A DNA stretch of 64,000 bases from Actinomadura parmotrematis (GTDB lineage: Bacteria > Actinomycetota > Actinomycetes > Streptosporangiales > Streptosporangiaceae): contig NZ_JAIBOA010000003.1 of NCBI RefSeq assembly GCF_019458805.1, positions 124,001-188,000 on the forward strand. Direction: 5' to 3'. Below the pieces are notes generated by a model, which did not search any database, had not been told where the DNA came from, and saw only the letters and a list, made by a program, of their open reading frames with translations. The position numbers were made by a program, and so were the translations under genes. Positions 52,018 to 60,971 of this stretch are shown one piece after another (positions within the stretch are counted from its first letter, which is position 1; each line of letters begins with the position of its first letter).

Positions 52018-52446
52018 TTACGCGCGCGGCCCGAAGATGGTCCGGTCCGCCGCGTCGATCGGCAGGTCGTTGATGCTGGCCTCGCGCCGCGCCATCAGCC
52101 CGTTCGCGTCGAACTCCCACAGCTCGTTGCCGTGGCTGCGCCACCACTGGCCGTCCGCGTCGTGCCACTCGTAGGTGAAGCGGACCGCGATCCGGTCATC
52201 GGTGAACGCCCACAGGTCCTTGCGCAGCGCGTACTCGCGTTCCTTCTCCCACTTCTCGGTGAGGAACCGCACGATCTCCTCGCGTCCCACCAGGAAGCGG
52301 TCGCGGTTGCGCCACCAGGAGTCGGGTGTGTAAGCGAGCGAGACCCGCTGCGGATCGCGGCTGTTCCAGGCGTTCTCGGCCGCCAGGACCTTGGCGGCGG
52401 CGGTCTCCGCGGTGAACGGCGGCACCGGGGGGCGTGCGTCCGGCAT
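52018..52446 (-). CDS. NTF2-like protein, DUF1348 (SnoaL-type fold)
   Basis: A 142-residue protein of the DUF1348/NTF2 superfamily: [56 protein letters not shown] and [31 protein letters not shown] are the characteristic segments. The cone-shaped fold binds small hydrophobic ligands; the substrate is unknown. A strong palindrome sits in the promoter (52463-52488). The stop lies 17 bp from the convergent CGNR gene. Confidence 0.9.
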   Translation of the reverse strand: MPDARPPVPPFTAETAAAKVLAAENAWNSRDPQRVSLAYTPDSWWRNRDRFLVGREEIVRFLTEKWEKEREYALRKDLWAFTDDRIAVRFTYEWHDADGQWWRSHGNELWEFDANGLMARREASINDLPIDAADRTIFGPRA

Positions 52447-52462
52447 GGGGGCTCCTTCGAGG

Positions 52463-52488
52463 TTCTAACTGATCATCATTAGTTAGAA
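52463..52488. promoter_or_regulatory. Perfect inverted repeat operator upstream of DUF1348 gene
   Basis: TTCTAACT-N10-AGTTAGAA, a perfect 8-bp inverted repeat of 26 bp total, 17 bp before the ATG. The geometry suits a TetR or MarR dimer. The neighbouring regulator gene at 52859 is only a stub, so the cognate protein is not local. Confidence 0.7.
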
Positions 52489-52858
52489 GGTTAGCCCATG
52501 TCGGTGGATTTCCGGTACGGGTGCCGTTGACGAACGCGTCACCAGCCGCGAACGAGGGCCTTGCGGGGGCGGTGACCAGCGAGGGCGACCGGGCCGGCGC
52601 TGCTGTTGGCCGTCAAGAAACCATCGGTTCCAGGCACCGGTGAGAGATCCGAGTGCGATGTGACCGCTCGTCGGGCACCTGGCCTGCCCATGGTCCTGAA
52701 ACCAGCGCGACTGCCGGACAACCTCGCGCCCCGAGCGGGCGGGGCCGCCAAAGCGGCCCATCTCCAGCAAACGTTCTTTTGCCCGGCCCCGGCAGTGCCT
52801 GTCGTTCCAGGTGACGCCGGTACCTGCTTCAGCCGTCGGCGCCCGCATACCGTGGGGC

Positions 52859-52960
52859 ATGGAGGACCGCACCGAGATCAAGGAGTTCCTGGCCTCCCGC
52901 CGCACGAGCAGCGCCCTGCTTAAGATGCCCGGGCATGTTCTGCGATCCGCCGAAACCCTC
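52859..52960 (+). pseudogene. N-terminal stub of an XRE/MmyB-like regulator
   Basis: MEDRTEIKEFLASRRTS at 52859 matches the conserved start of actinobacterial MmyB-type XRE regulators (which continue with an LPxYG-RRVPGLRREE segment), but the rest is missing; the frame reads unrelated residues and stops. TACCGT five bases before the ATG is a surviving leaderless promoter. The surrounding 52490-53118 has no other gene, consistent with a deletion that removed the body of this gene. Confidence 0.6.
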
Positions 52961-53118
52961 TTTCCGCAGGTCACGGCCCATCAGGTGCCTCAAGACCATC
53001 CATCATGTGGGCCCTCTCGGACCCGAGGTTCGGATTCGCCCGCGGAGATCGGACAGCCCTGGGTTCAGCCTGAAGAACCTTAGGTTCGCTCGAACTCCGG
53101 GGCTTCCGGGACGGTCGG

Positions 53119-54096
53119 TCAGGTGATGTCACGCCGGAAGGCCGCGCGGTAATCCCTCGGGCGCCGTCCGGTGTGCCGGGCGAACAGGGCGGCGAAGGTT
53201 CCGGCGTCCCTGTAGCCGACGGCCGCGGAGATCGCGGCGACGGTCCGGTCCGTGGTCTCCAGCAGATGGCGAGCGCGACGGACGCGCGAGGACTGGAGGT
53301 AGTCCAGAGGGCTGCGGCCGGTCTCGTCCGCGAAGCGCCTCAGCAGCGTCCGGGTGCTGACGCTGAAGGCGTCGGCCAGCCCGGCCAGGTCGTACCGGGC
53401 GGCGAGATTCTGGTCGAGCCACCGCATGACCCTGCGAGAGAAGTCGTTTCCCGGCTGCGGGAGAAGGCGCGCGTCGACGTACGGGGTCTGGGACGAGCGC
53501 GCGTCGTCGATCAACGCGACCCGCGCGGTCGCCCGCGCCACGCGGGCACCGCTGTGCCGGCCGATCAGTTCCAGCGCGAAGTCGTACATGGCGCTGAAGG
53601 CCGCCGTGGTCGTCACCCCTGCGTCGGTCACGACCAGGTGCTCGGGGCGGACATCGGCTTCCGGACAGCGTCGCGCCAACTCGTCCGCGAAGAGCCAGGC
53701 GGTCGTGACCCGCCGCCGGTCGAGCAGCCCTGCCTCGGCGAGCAGGAACGCGCCGACGCAGATCGAGACGACGGCCGAGCCCGTCGCCGCGTGCGCACGG
53801 ATCACCGCGATCTCGGGTGCGAGGGCCGCGAGCTCGGCGGCCACGTCGAGTCCGGGCACGAGCTCGAATCCCGGCACGACCAGCACGTCGACCTCGCGCG
53901 GTGGAGCGACGGCCAGCACCGTACCGCCCGACGCCGTGACGCGCCGCCGGGGCGAGACGACCGATACCTCGTAGCCGGCGCCGTCCGGTCCGGATACGTG
54001 CGCGGCCATCGTCAGAAGATCGGGCACACCGAACACTTCGGAGGCGAAACAACCCGGATAGGCCAGGATCCCGACCCTCAACGCGCTCACGCTCAC
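53119..54096 (-). CDS. GlxA-family AraC-type regulator (DJ-1/PfpI plus AraC HTH)
   Basis: A 325-residue regulator. Residues about 1-170 form a DJ-1/PfpI-like domain (VGILAYPGCFASEVFGVPDLL; VVSICVGAFLLAEAGLLDRRRVTTAW; the nucleophile-elbow Cys is in SICVGAF). The AraC DNA-binding domain follows (LAGLADAFSVSTRTLLRRFADETGRSPLDYLQSSRVRRARHLLETTDRTVAAISAAVGYRDAGTFAALFARHTGRRPRDYR). GTG 54096 is preceded by TAATTT at seven bases, so leaderless. It is divergent from the dienelactone hydrolase gene, its likely target. Confidence 0.9.
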   Translation of the reverse strand: MSVSALRVGILAYPGCFASEVFGVPDLLTMAAHVSGPDGAGYEVSVVSPRRRVTASGGTVLAVAPPREVDVLVVPGFELVPGLDVAAELAALAPEIAVIRAHAATGSAVVSICVGAFLLAEAGLLDRRRVTTAWLFADELARRCPEADVRPEHLVVTDAGVTTTAAFSAMYDFALELIGRHSGARVARATARVALIDDARSSQTPYVDARLLPQPGNDFSRRVMRWLDQNLAARYDLAGLADAFSVSTRTLLRRFADETGRSPLDYLQSSRVRRARHLLETTDRTVAAISAAVGYRDAGTFAALFARHTGRRPRDYRAAFRRDIT

Positions 54097-54170
54097 GTTG
54101 GCGAAATTACCCCGGAATATGGCGATCGGGCCTGTCGCCGTGCGCGAGCCCCCCGGGCCACTCTGGTCGC

Positions 54171-54989
54171 ATGGACACCGCCGACGAGCACCTCGACGAC
54201 CCGATGACCGATTTCGCCTGCCGCCGGGTGGAGGTGGACGGGGCGGTGAAGACGGTTCGCGTCGCCGGCTCCGGACCCGCCGTCATCCTGATGCCGGAGA
54301 TGCCCGGGATCAGCCCCGACGTCCTTCGGCTGGCCCGGTGGATACAGGCCGCGGGCTTCACCGTCCACGTTCCCTCGCTCTTCGGGACCGACGGCGCCTA
54401 CCCCACGGCCGAGGAGGGCCAGAAGGTCATCCGCCGGGCCTGCGTCAGCGCGGAGTTCCGGGCATTCGCCGGCGGCGGAACCAGTCCCGTCACAGCCTGG
54501 CTGCGCGGGCTCGCGCGCAAGGCCCACGCCGAATGCGGCGGCCCCGGAGTCGGCGCGATCGGGCTGTGCTTCACCGGCAACTTCGCCCTGACGATGGCGC
54601 TCGAACCGGCCGTCATCGCCCCGGTGGTCAACCACCCGTCCCTGCCCCTGGACGACCCCGCCGGCCTTGAGATCAGCGACGAGGACGCACAAGCGCTCCA
54701 AGAACGCATCGCACGGGACGGACTGTCGGTCCTGGCCTACCGTTTCGAGGGCGACCGCTGGTGCACCCGGCAGCGCTTCGACGCCTACCGGGCACTCCTC
54801 GGAGACGCCTTCGACGCACGAGTCCTTCCCGACAGCGCCGCCAACACCGATCCGCCCCCGTTCTTCCGTGAAGTGGTCAGGACCCCGCACAGCGTCGTCA
54901 CCGCTCACCTGGTGGACCAGGACGGACATCCCACCCTGGAAGCCCGAGACCAGATCCTCGCCTTCCTGCGCGAACGCCTGCACCCATGA
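54171..54989 (+). CDS. Dienelactone hydrolase family protein
   Basis: A 272-residue alpha/beta-hydrolase with the Cys nucleophile in IGLCFTGNFAL, typical of dienelactone hydrolases, and His in DQDGHPTLEA. MPEMPGISPDVLRLARWIQAAGFTVHVPSLFG is the N-terminal strand-loop segment of the family. It may cleave lactones or esters from aromatic catabolism. It is divergent from the GlxA-like regulator across 74 bp. No signal peptide. Confidence 0.9.
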   Translation: MDTADEHLDDPMTDFACRRVEVDGAVKTVRVAGSGPAVILMPEMPGISPDVLRLARWIQAAGFTVHVPSLFGTDGAYPTAEEGQKVIRRACVSAEFRAFAGGGTSPVTAWLRGLARKAHAECGGPGVGAIGLCFTGNFALTMALEPAVIAPVVNHPSLPLDDPAGLEISDEDAQALQERIARDGLSVLAYRFEGDRWCTRQRFDAYRALLGDAFDARVLPDSAANTDPPPFFREVVRTPHSVVTAHLVDQDGHPTLEARDQILAFLRERLHP

Positions 54990-55197
54990 TCGCCTCGCCG
55001 ACGCCATCGATCCGCTCAGCGGACCGCGACGACCGGCGCCGCCGCCGAGCACGCCTCCGCCTTTCGGCGCAGACCATGAAGATGTCGATACGGCCGAGAC
55101 ACAACCGCCGCATGCCGCGCTCTGGAGCGAACTTCCGCGACGCCTCATCCGCATCCTGTGCACGTTGAGCCGTCAAAACGGACATCTGGAACGCCGC

Positions 55198-55237
55198 AGG
55201 GCCTTCGCGGGAGACGCTCGTCTCGCGCGAAGGCCCT
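55198..55237 (-). terminator. Terminator of the original tRNA-Ser(GCU) locus
   Basis: A perfect 12-bp outer stem AGGGCCTTCGCG/CGCGAAGGCCCT with an inner GAGAC/GTCTC stem, just 3' of the tRNA fragment on the minus strand. It probably terminated the intact tRNA before insertion. Confidence 0.7.
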
Positions 55238-55246
55238 GGTCAGGTG

Positions 55247-55306
55247 CGGAGGATCGGGGATTTGAACCCCGGATGGGCGGTAAACCCAAACCGCATTAGC
55301 AATGCC
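55247..55306 (-). other. 3' fragment of tRNA-Ser(GCU): attachment-site scar
   Basis: On the minus strand this 60 bp reads TGCTAATGCGG (anticodon loop with GCT), a long variable arm, T-arm CGGGG-TTCAAAT-CCCCG and acceptor ATCCTCC plus G. The 5' half (acceptor GGAGGAT, D-arm) is missing; the sequence upstream is unrelated. This is the direct-repeat copy left when an element integrates in a tRNA 3' end. The 3' end points left to the original chromosome, so the inserted DNA is to the right. Confidence 0.85.
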
Positions 55307-55557
55307 AAACCTCGCGTGTTTTGGAGTGGTCTGCCGTCCTGTGGATTCTTATTTTCGCAGGTAGGAAGCCCATCGAGTGCGCTGCCATCCCGCATGATTG
55401 TCCGCAGTTCGTGCTCACCGCGTGCTCGCCAATACACCTCCCGGAAATGTGGCCTGGTCGCTTCTTTTGTGTACGTAGCGTTACGGGCCGCGCTGCTTGA
55501 TCGGAGCGGGCAATAAAGTTACGGAAGTCCGCAGTGCAGGCCATGACCCGGTCGCGG

Positions 55558-55790
55558 TCACCGGCGACTTTGCCGATGTCGGTACCGCCGATCTCCCAGC
55601 GTGCCGCTGCACTGCCGCGTGGAGGGCGGCAGAGACGCTGCGATGTCCGGCTGGCGCAGAGTGCTGATCGCCAGGTTGCGCAGGGTGGCCATGTTGGCCG
55701 GGCTGTGGCCGGTGCGGAACTTGAGGCATCCTCGGCGAAGGTGGTGTCCCGGAAGGCGCAAGGCCTCGATTGTCCTCTGTGGCCTAGCCA
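55558..55790 (-). pseudogene. ISAs1-like transposase C-terminal remnant
   Basis: The minus strand encodes RPQRTIEALR, then in a second frame RDTTFAEDAS, then KFRTGHSPANMATLRNLAISTLRQ. This is the C-terminal end of an ISAs1-type DDE transposase (normally ...FAEDAS-RTGHAP-MATLRNLAI...). A one-base deletion splits it near 55722 and the N-terminal two-thirds is missing. Confidence 0.7.
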
Positions 55791-56348
55791 AATGCCCTAG
55801 GACGCGCGGGAGACCCGGCGGCGGCCCCGACCAGCGGTCGTGTGTGACCTGGCGATGAAACGCCACGCCTCTGCTGGGCGCCCGAGGTGATCAGGTCAAG
55901 AGGCATCCCTTTCGCCTCCCGCGCCCCCAACTTCCTATCCCGCGCCAGTCCTGCCTGGCTTCACTGCGCGTCCCGGTCCAGGAATCTAGCGTACGGTCTT
56001 CGGCTCCGGCCAGCTCGGCGCGGATCTTCCCCGATGGTTGGTCATCGCTCACCGACGGCCGTAGCGCCGAGGCCGTGCGCCGTGCTGCGCCCGATCTCGG
56101 CGATGTCTCCACGCTATGAGAGGAAGCCCACCCTTCTTCTGAGTGAGGTGCAGGTCCCGCGGGAGAGCTCGCTGGCACGAGACATGCGAGATCTCACTTT
56201 CTGTAACACGGATTGTACGAATAAGCAAGTATCGCCACGGTGGGCCGGCGCTCGCCCTTACCATCGATATCAGCTTGATCACCCTGTCCGGCGTCCGCGT
56301 GGCATCGGTCTATTAGGTGTTCACCGAGGTGTAGGCGATGGGGGACCG

Positions 56349-58718
56349 ATGAAGATCACGCCGTCCTCTCGCATCCTGCGGATGCTGGGAGAGATCGAGT
56401 TCGACGAATGGCAGTGCATCGCCGAACTGGTGGACAACGCTCTGGACGACTTCTCCGAGATCGAGCGCGACGACATCCCCTGGGCGGGAGGCTTCAAGGT
56501 CTCCGTGTCGCTGCCCAGTCCCAAAGCCAAGCTCGCTGACGCGGTCGTGAAGGTCTCCGACACCGGGCGCGGCATGAGCTATGACAGGCTAGAGCAGTCG
56601 GTCCGCGCTGGCTGGTCCAGCAATGACCGCTTCGACAAGCTCGGCTTGTTCGGTATGGGCTTCAACGTCAGCACCGCCCGGTTGGGACGCCGTACCCGGG
56701 TGCTGACCACTCGGCGCGGCGATGACCGATGGATCGGCGTGGAGATCGACCTGGATCAGATCGGCGATGACTTCGAGGCCCAGGACATCGAAGAGGCGAA
56801 GGCCGACCCCAACGAGCATGGGACCCGCATCGAGATCAGTGGCCTGCATCCCGACCGTGCGGACTGGCTGCGCCGCAACGCCAGCAACCTGCGCGAGACT
56901 CTGGGACGCACCTACTCCTGGATCCTGGACAACAAGCCCTTCGAACTGTGGGTGCAAGGCCAGCGTGTCAAGCCTCGGCTGCATTGTCGGTGGGGCGACG
57001 ATCGTGCCGTGACCTACGGGCAAGGAGGCTCCGCCGAACGGATCCCGGCCTACATCGCCATCGACGAAACCTTCGACCCCGCCGAGGCCTGTACCAACTG
57101 TGGGAACTGGCAGGTGCCGGATAAGGGCACGTGCGAGCAGTGCGGCGGCGACCGGCTCACCCTGCGCGAACGCCGCATCCATGGCTGGCTCGGTGTGCAG
57201 CGGCACCTGCACAAGCGCGAGTTCGGGATCGATTTCCTGCGCAACGGTCGCAAGATCCTCCAGTGGGACAAGCGCCTGTTCGACTGGAAGAACCCCAATG
57301 ACCCGGCTACCGGCGCCGTGGACACCGAGTACCCGATCGAACTGGCGAACCAGGGCGGTCGACTTATCGGTGAGATCCACCTCGACCACGTTCCCGTCAC
57401 GTACCAGAAGAATGCTTTCGAATACAGTGACCGCGGCTGGCGCGCGGCCATCGACTACCTGCGGGGTGTAGGACCCATGCAGCCCGAGAAAGCCAAACGG
57501 CTGGGTTACCCAGTCAATGACAGTCCGCTAGCCCAGCTGTATCGGGGTTACCGTCGCAACGCCGCTGGATTGCGCTGCCTGATTCCCGGCGACGGTAAGG
57601 GCCCCATCCACGACGAGACTCGCCGCTGGGCACAGCTGTTCCACCAAGGCGACGCCGACTACCAGGACGACCAACGATGGTGGGACGCCGTCGTCAACCA
57701 CGAGGAACTCAGTAAGGCCGCCAAGCTCGCCAAGGCCGAGGGCGCCGCCCCGTACAAGCCCGATGAGGCGGCTGTACTAGAGGCGCTCGGTGTTGCCATT
57801 GGCGAGTCCGACACGCCTGGGGCGCCCCCCGGCGCCGTGTCCTCTGCCGACCAGACGCCGGCCAGCGCGCCGGCGCCTCCTTCCGCAAAGACTACCAAGG
57901 AGACCTTCCAGGAACGGATCGCCCGTTACCGCGCCGACTCCACTATCGTCCCCGAACTCACCCGCGACTTCGGGATCCCTCGCATCGGTGACCTGCGCGT
58001 CGAGACCCGCAGGCTGTCCACGGTCGAGCTGCGCGATACGGCGGCCCAACCCACCCCAGTGCTGCTGGTCCAAGGTCCTGGCGGCACCGGCACCGCCTTC
58101 GTCGACCCCGCCCACCAGGTCTTCGCCAAGCTGGGCGCCGACCCCACCGAACTCCTGATCGTCGAGATCGCCGCGGTGTTGAAGGTCAAGGCGGAGAGCG
58201 ACCTTACCCACGCCCAGCTGATCGCGTTGCTGCGCGCGCACTGCCTGCTCGACCTCGCTCCTCGGATGGACGTGGTCTTCGCCCAAGCCCGCGAACTGCT
58301 CAGCGACGTTCGCCGGATGATGGCCCTGCGGATCGACGCGGACCCGGGTCGCGCATTTCAGTACCTGTCTCCCGACGAGCTCACCGCGACCGAGAACGAG
58401 ATGATCGCCAACGGGCAGGTCACTCATACCCAGGCGCTCGGCCAAACCGGGGAGTTCTTGCTCTACGCCCCCCCGTTGTTCGTGGTCAGGCTCTTGGAGG
58501 AATGGCCCGAGACGTTCATGGATGGCCACGTGTTCGCGGGGCCCTACGCCTCGGTGTCCTCCCTCTCGGCACGCCGCCTCAGCGTCGCCAAAGTCGCCGG
58601 CTACCTCAACGACATCGCCACCCTCCTCAGTTTCACCGCCGAGCGTGGTCCCCAGCAGCTGCAGCGCACCCGGCTCAGCATCCAACTGCTGGCCGACGAA
58701 CTGGTGGCCGAGGCATGA
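56349..58718 (+). CDS. MORC-like GHKL ATPase with zinc ribbon (predicted defence protein)
   Basis: A 789-residue protein. The GHKL nucleotide site is complete: ELVDNALD (Glu26, Asn30), DTGRGM (71-76) and GLFGMGFN (99-106), with HGTRIEISGLH closing the domain. This matches MutL/MORC/Hsp90-type ATPases, with MORC-like spacing. A zinc ribbon follows (Cys248/Cys251, Cys262/Cys265) and then a transducer-like region to ~440. A Pro/Ala-rich linker near 495-530 joins a helical C-terminal domain with no recognised match. Prokaryotic MORC-like ATPases are known from predicted restriction-type conflict operons. The ATG at 56349 follows GGGGGA. The TGA overlaps the helicase start (ATGA). ATP-driven clamping on DNA is inferred. 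Confidence 0.85.
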   Translation: MKITPSSRILRMLGEIEFDEWQCIAELVDNALDDFSEIERDDIPWAGGFKVSVSLPSPKAKLADAVVKVSDTGRGMSYDRLEQSVRAGWSSNDRFDKLGLFGMGFNVSTARLGRRTRVLTTRRGDDRWIGVEIDLDQIGDDFEAQDIEEAKADPNEHGTRIEISGLHPDRADWLRRNASNLRETLGRTYSWILDNKPFELWVQGQRVKPRLHCRWGDDRAVTYGQGGSAERIPAYIAIDETFDPAEACTNCGNWQVPDKGTCEQCGGDRLTLRERRIHGWLGVQRHLHKREFGIDFLRNGRKILQWDKRLFDWKNPNDPATGAVDTEYPIELANQGGRLIGEIHLDHVPVTYQKNAFEYSDRGWRAAIDYLRGVGPMQPEKAKRLGYPVNDSPLAQLYRGYRRNAAGLRCLIPGDGKGPIHDETRRWAQLFHQGDADYQDDQRWWDAVVNHEELSKAAKLAKAEGAAPYKPDEAAVLEALGVAIGESDTPGAPPGAVSSADQTPASAPAPPSAKTTKETFQERIARYRADSTIVPELTRDFGIPRIGDLRVETRRLSTVELRDTAAQPTPVLLVQGPGGTGTAFVDPAHQVFAKLGADPTELLIVEIAAVLKVKAESDLTHAQLIALLRAHCLLDLAPRMDVVFAQARELLSDVRRMMALRIDADPGRAFQYLSPDELTATENEMIANGQVTHTQALGQTGEFLLYAPPLFVVRLLEEWPETFMDGHVFAGPYASVSSLSARRLSVAKVAGYLNDIATLLSFTAERGPQQLQRTRLSIQLLADELVAEA

Positions 58719-60376
58719 CCGGCGGCTTCCTGTCCTTCCAGGCACTGCTCGACGGTGGGCCCCGGGGCCTACCTCACGCCCTGGAACGGACGCTATGGCA
58801 CCTGGGCTTCGTCGACGTACGCATCGTGGACGGAGCCGGCGACGGTGGTGCTGACCTGCTCGCTGTCCGCGACCGCGAACAATGGGTCTTTCAATGCAAA
58901 TGGTCGGCTAACCGGCCCGTGGACCGTCAGGGCATCGACGATCTAGAGCGGGCCCGGACCCGTTATGGCGCTGACAAGGCGGTTCTGGTCACCAACACCG
59001 GCCTCGCTAAGGCCGCGCAGGAACGCCGCGCCGCGCTCGAGGCCATCGGCATCAAGATCTCGGCGTGGGACGGCCCTACCCTGGTCGCCATTTTCGAGCG
59101 GATGCCCGAACGTGTCCCCGCGCGTTACCAGCTGCGCGACTACCAACTCGCCGCCGCCGACGCGATCTCGGCCGACCTGAAGTCCCACGGCCGAGCGCTC
59201 CTTGTCCTAGCGACCGGACTCGGCAAGACCGTCATCGGCGGCGAGGTCATCCGCCGGTACTTGACCGTCGACCCCACCGCCCAGGTCTTGGTCGTCGCGC
59301 ATATGAAGGAACTGGTCCAGCAGCTCGAACGCGCTCTGTGGCGGCACTTGGACAAATCCGTCTCCACCCAGCTCGTCACGGGCGAGACCAAGGCTCCCGT
59401 CCACGACGGTGTCTTGGTCGGCACCGTCGAATCGGTCTTGGGTGTGGTCCGTGCCGGATGGCGGCCCAGCCTCGTCATGATCGACGAGACCCATCACGTT
59501 GGCGACAACGGAAGATTCGCGGACCTGCTGGATCTGTGCTGTGATGCGCACCAATTCGGTGTGACGGCTACCCCCTGGCGTGGCGACAAGTTCGATATCA
59601 CCTCACGGTTTGGCCGCCCCAGTCTACGGATGGGAATCGCCGAGGGGATGGCGCAAGGACACTTGTCCGCCGTCGACTACCGTCTCTTCGTCGACAACCT
59701 TGACTGGGATATGGTTCGCAAGGCTAGTGAGTACGGTTACTCCATCAAGGAACTCAATCGTGCGTTGTTCCTGCCCCAGCGCGACGAGGAGATTGTCGAG
59801 CAGTTCCGCCAGGCGTGGCACGCTACCCCGGACCCGCGGGCCATCGTTTTCTGTCAGACCATCGAACACGCCGAGCGTGTCGCCACCTTGCTTTCGTTGT
59901 CGGATAGCACCTGGCGCCGCGCGTCATTTCTGCACAGCGGCCTGCCGCGCCAGCGCCGGCAGATCTTGCTCAACGAGTTCCGCCTCGGCCGCATTCCCAT
60001 CATCACCTGTGTCGACGTCTTCAACGAAGGCGTCGATGTCCCTGATGTCAACCTGATCGCTTTCCTGCGCGTCACCCACAGCAGACGCATCTTCGTGCAG
60101 CAACTCGGACGCGGCCTGCGACTCAGCCCGGAAAAGAAGGCCCTCAAGGTGTTGGACTTCGTGACCGACATCCGGCGCGTCGCCGCCACCTTGGATCTCA
60201 AGCGCTCGCTGGAGGCCGCCGAAGCCGAGCACCTACGGCTCCGCCTGCCTTCCGGCTCCCGCGTCGAGTTCAACGACGAGACCGCTGGAACTCTGCTCGA
60301 CCACTGGATCCAGGACGCCGCGAGCTTGGAAACCGCTGCGGATGAGGTCCGCCTGCAATTTCCCTCAGCCCTCTAG
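58715..60376 (+). CDS. Mrr-like nuclease fused to SF2 helicase (predicted defence protein)
   Basis: A 553-residue protein. Residues 15-135 are a restriction-endonuclease-fold domain with the Mrr-type signature GDGGADLL...FQCKW (Asp47, Gln60, Lys62). Residues about 145-500 are a superfamily 2 helicase: Walker A ATGLGKT (166-172), DETHH (from 257), GVTATPWR, and motif VI QQLGRGLR (462-469), in the Type I/III restriction (ResIII-like) style. The C-terminal ~50 residues are unassigned. Both active sites look intact. It probably translocates on and cuts foreign DNA. It is coupled to the MORC gene by an ATGA overlap. No methyltransferase is seen nearby. Confidence 0.9.
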   Translation: MTGGFLSFQALLDGGPRGLPHALERTLWHLGFVDVRIVDGAGDGGADLLAVRDREQWVFQCKWSANRPVDRQGIDDLERARTRYGADKAVLVTNTGLAKAAQERRAALEAIGIKISAWDGPTLVAIFERMPERVPARYQLRDYQLAAADAISADLKSHGRALLVLATGLGKTVIGGEVIRRYLTVDPTAQVLVVAHMKELVQQLERALWRHLDKSVSTQLVTGETKAPVHDGVLVGTVESVLGVVRAGWRPSLVMIDETHHVGDNGRFADLLDLCCDAHQFGVTATPWRGDKFDITSRFGRPSLRMGIAEGMAQGHLSAVDYRLFVDNLDWDMVRKASEYGYSIKELNRALFLPQRDEEIVEQFRQAWHATPDPRAIVFCQTIEHAERVATLLSLSDSTWRRASFLHSGLPRQRRQILLNEFRLGRIPIITCVDVFNEGVDVPDVNLIAFLRVTHSRRIFVQQLGRGLRLSPEKKALKVLDFVTDIRRVAATLDLKRSLEAAEAEHLRLRLPSGSRVEFNDETAGTLLDHWIQDAASLETAADEVRLQFPSAL

Positions 60377-60386
60377 GAGGACCTAC

Positions 60387-60971
60387 ATGGCCATCAGCAA
60401 GGAACTTCAAGACAAGGTCGCCGCCCTATTGTTCGAACAGGCCGAGAAGGTTCACTGGCCTAGCCTCAGCCTCCAGCAGCGCACCGAGATGTACAACCAA
60501 TGGGTCCAAGACCCTCAGATCGGCGGGCGCCTCACCGAGTTCATGCCTGTTGAGCAGGCCAGGGTCTGGATCAAAGACGGTCCTATGAAGGAGTTCGCCC
60601 GCGCCCGCTTCGGCATCGGCGGTTTCGCCAAGCATGTCCCCAACCCCAGCGCTGCCGTCACCGACCTGATCACCAGTGCCCTCGGAAACGACTGGGAAGC
60701 CGACATGGACACCATGGCGATCAAACCCTTGCGCTTGCGCGTCTATAGCGAAGAAGGAGAGGAAGCGATCTTCGCCTGGGTGGACGACTACAACCATTTC
60801 AAGCATCTGGTATGGGCCGCGCTCAAGGAACAGGCCGATGGTGCCTCCACTCCATGGATCCTGTGCGTCGCCGCGACCTTCGAAAAGCCCGTCCCTGAGG
60901 ATGTCAAAGCGTTCCACCTGCGCGTCGGACGGCGTTGCGGCTTGCAAGTGGTTCATGTGAAAGGTGTCTGA
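60387..60971 (+). CDS. Unrecognised 194-aa protein of the defence operon
   Basis: A soluble protein that I cannot assign to a family. It starts MAISKELQDKVAALLFEQAEKVHWPSLSLQQRTEMYNQWVQDP, a helical region with WP and YNQW motifs, and ends in a mixed alpha/beta part (LRLRVYSEEGEEAIFAWVDDYNHFKHLVWAALKEQ; WILCVAATFEKPVPEDVKAFH). AGGAGGA five bases before the ATG is strong. It sits ten bases after the helicase stop, and its TGA overlaps the next start (TGATG). The position suggests an essential subunit or regulator of the system. Confidence 0.85.
   Translation: MAISKELQDKVAALLFEQAEKVHWPSLSLQQRTEMYNQWVQDPQIGGRLTEFMPVEQARVWIKDGPMKEFARARFGIGGFAKHVPNPSAAVTDLITSALGNDWEADMDTMAIKPLRLRVYSEEGEEAIFAWVDDYNHFKHLVWAALKEQADGASTPWILCVAATFEKPVPEDVKAFHLRVGRRCGLQVVHVKGV

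Noticed and set aside
55247-55306. Intact tRNA-Ser(GCU)
   Set aside because: The acceptor 5' strand and D-arm are absent upstream, and the anticodon stem 5' side no longer pairs.
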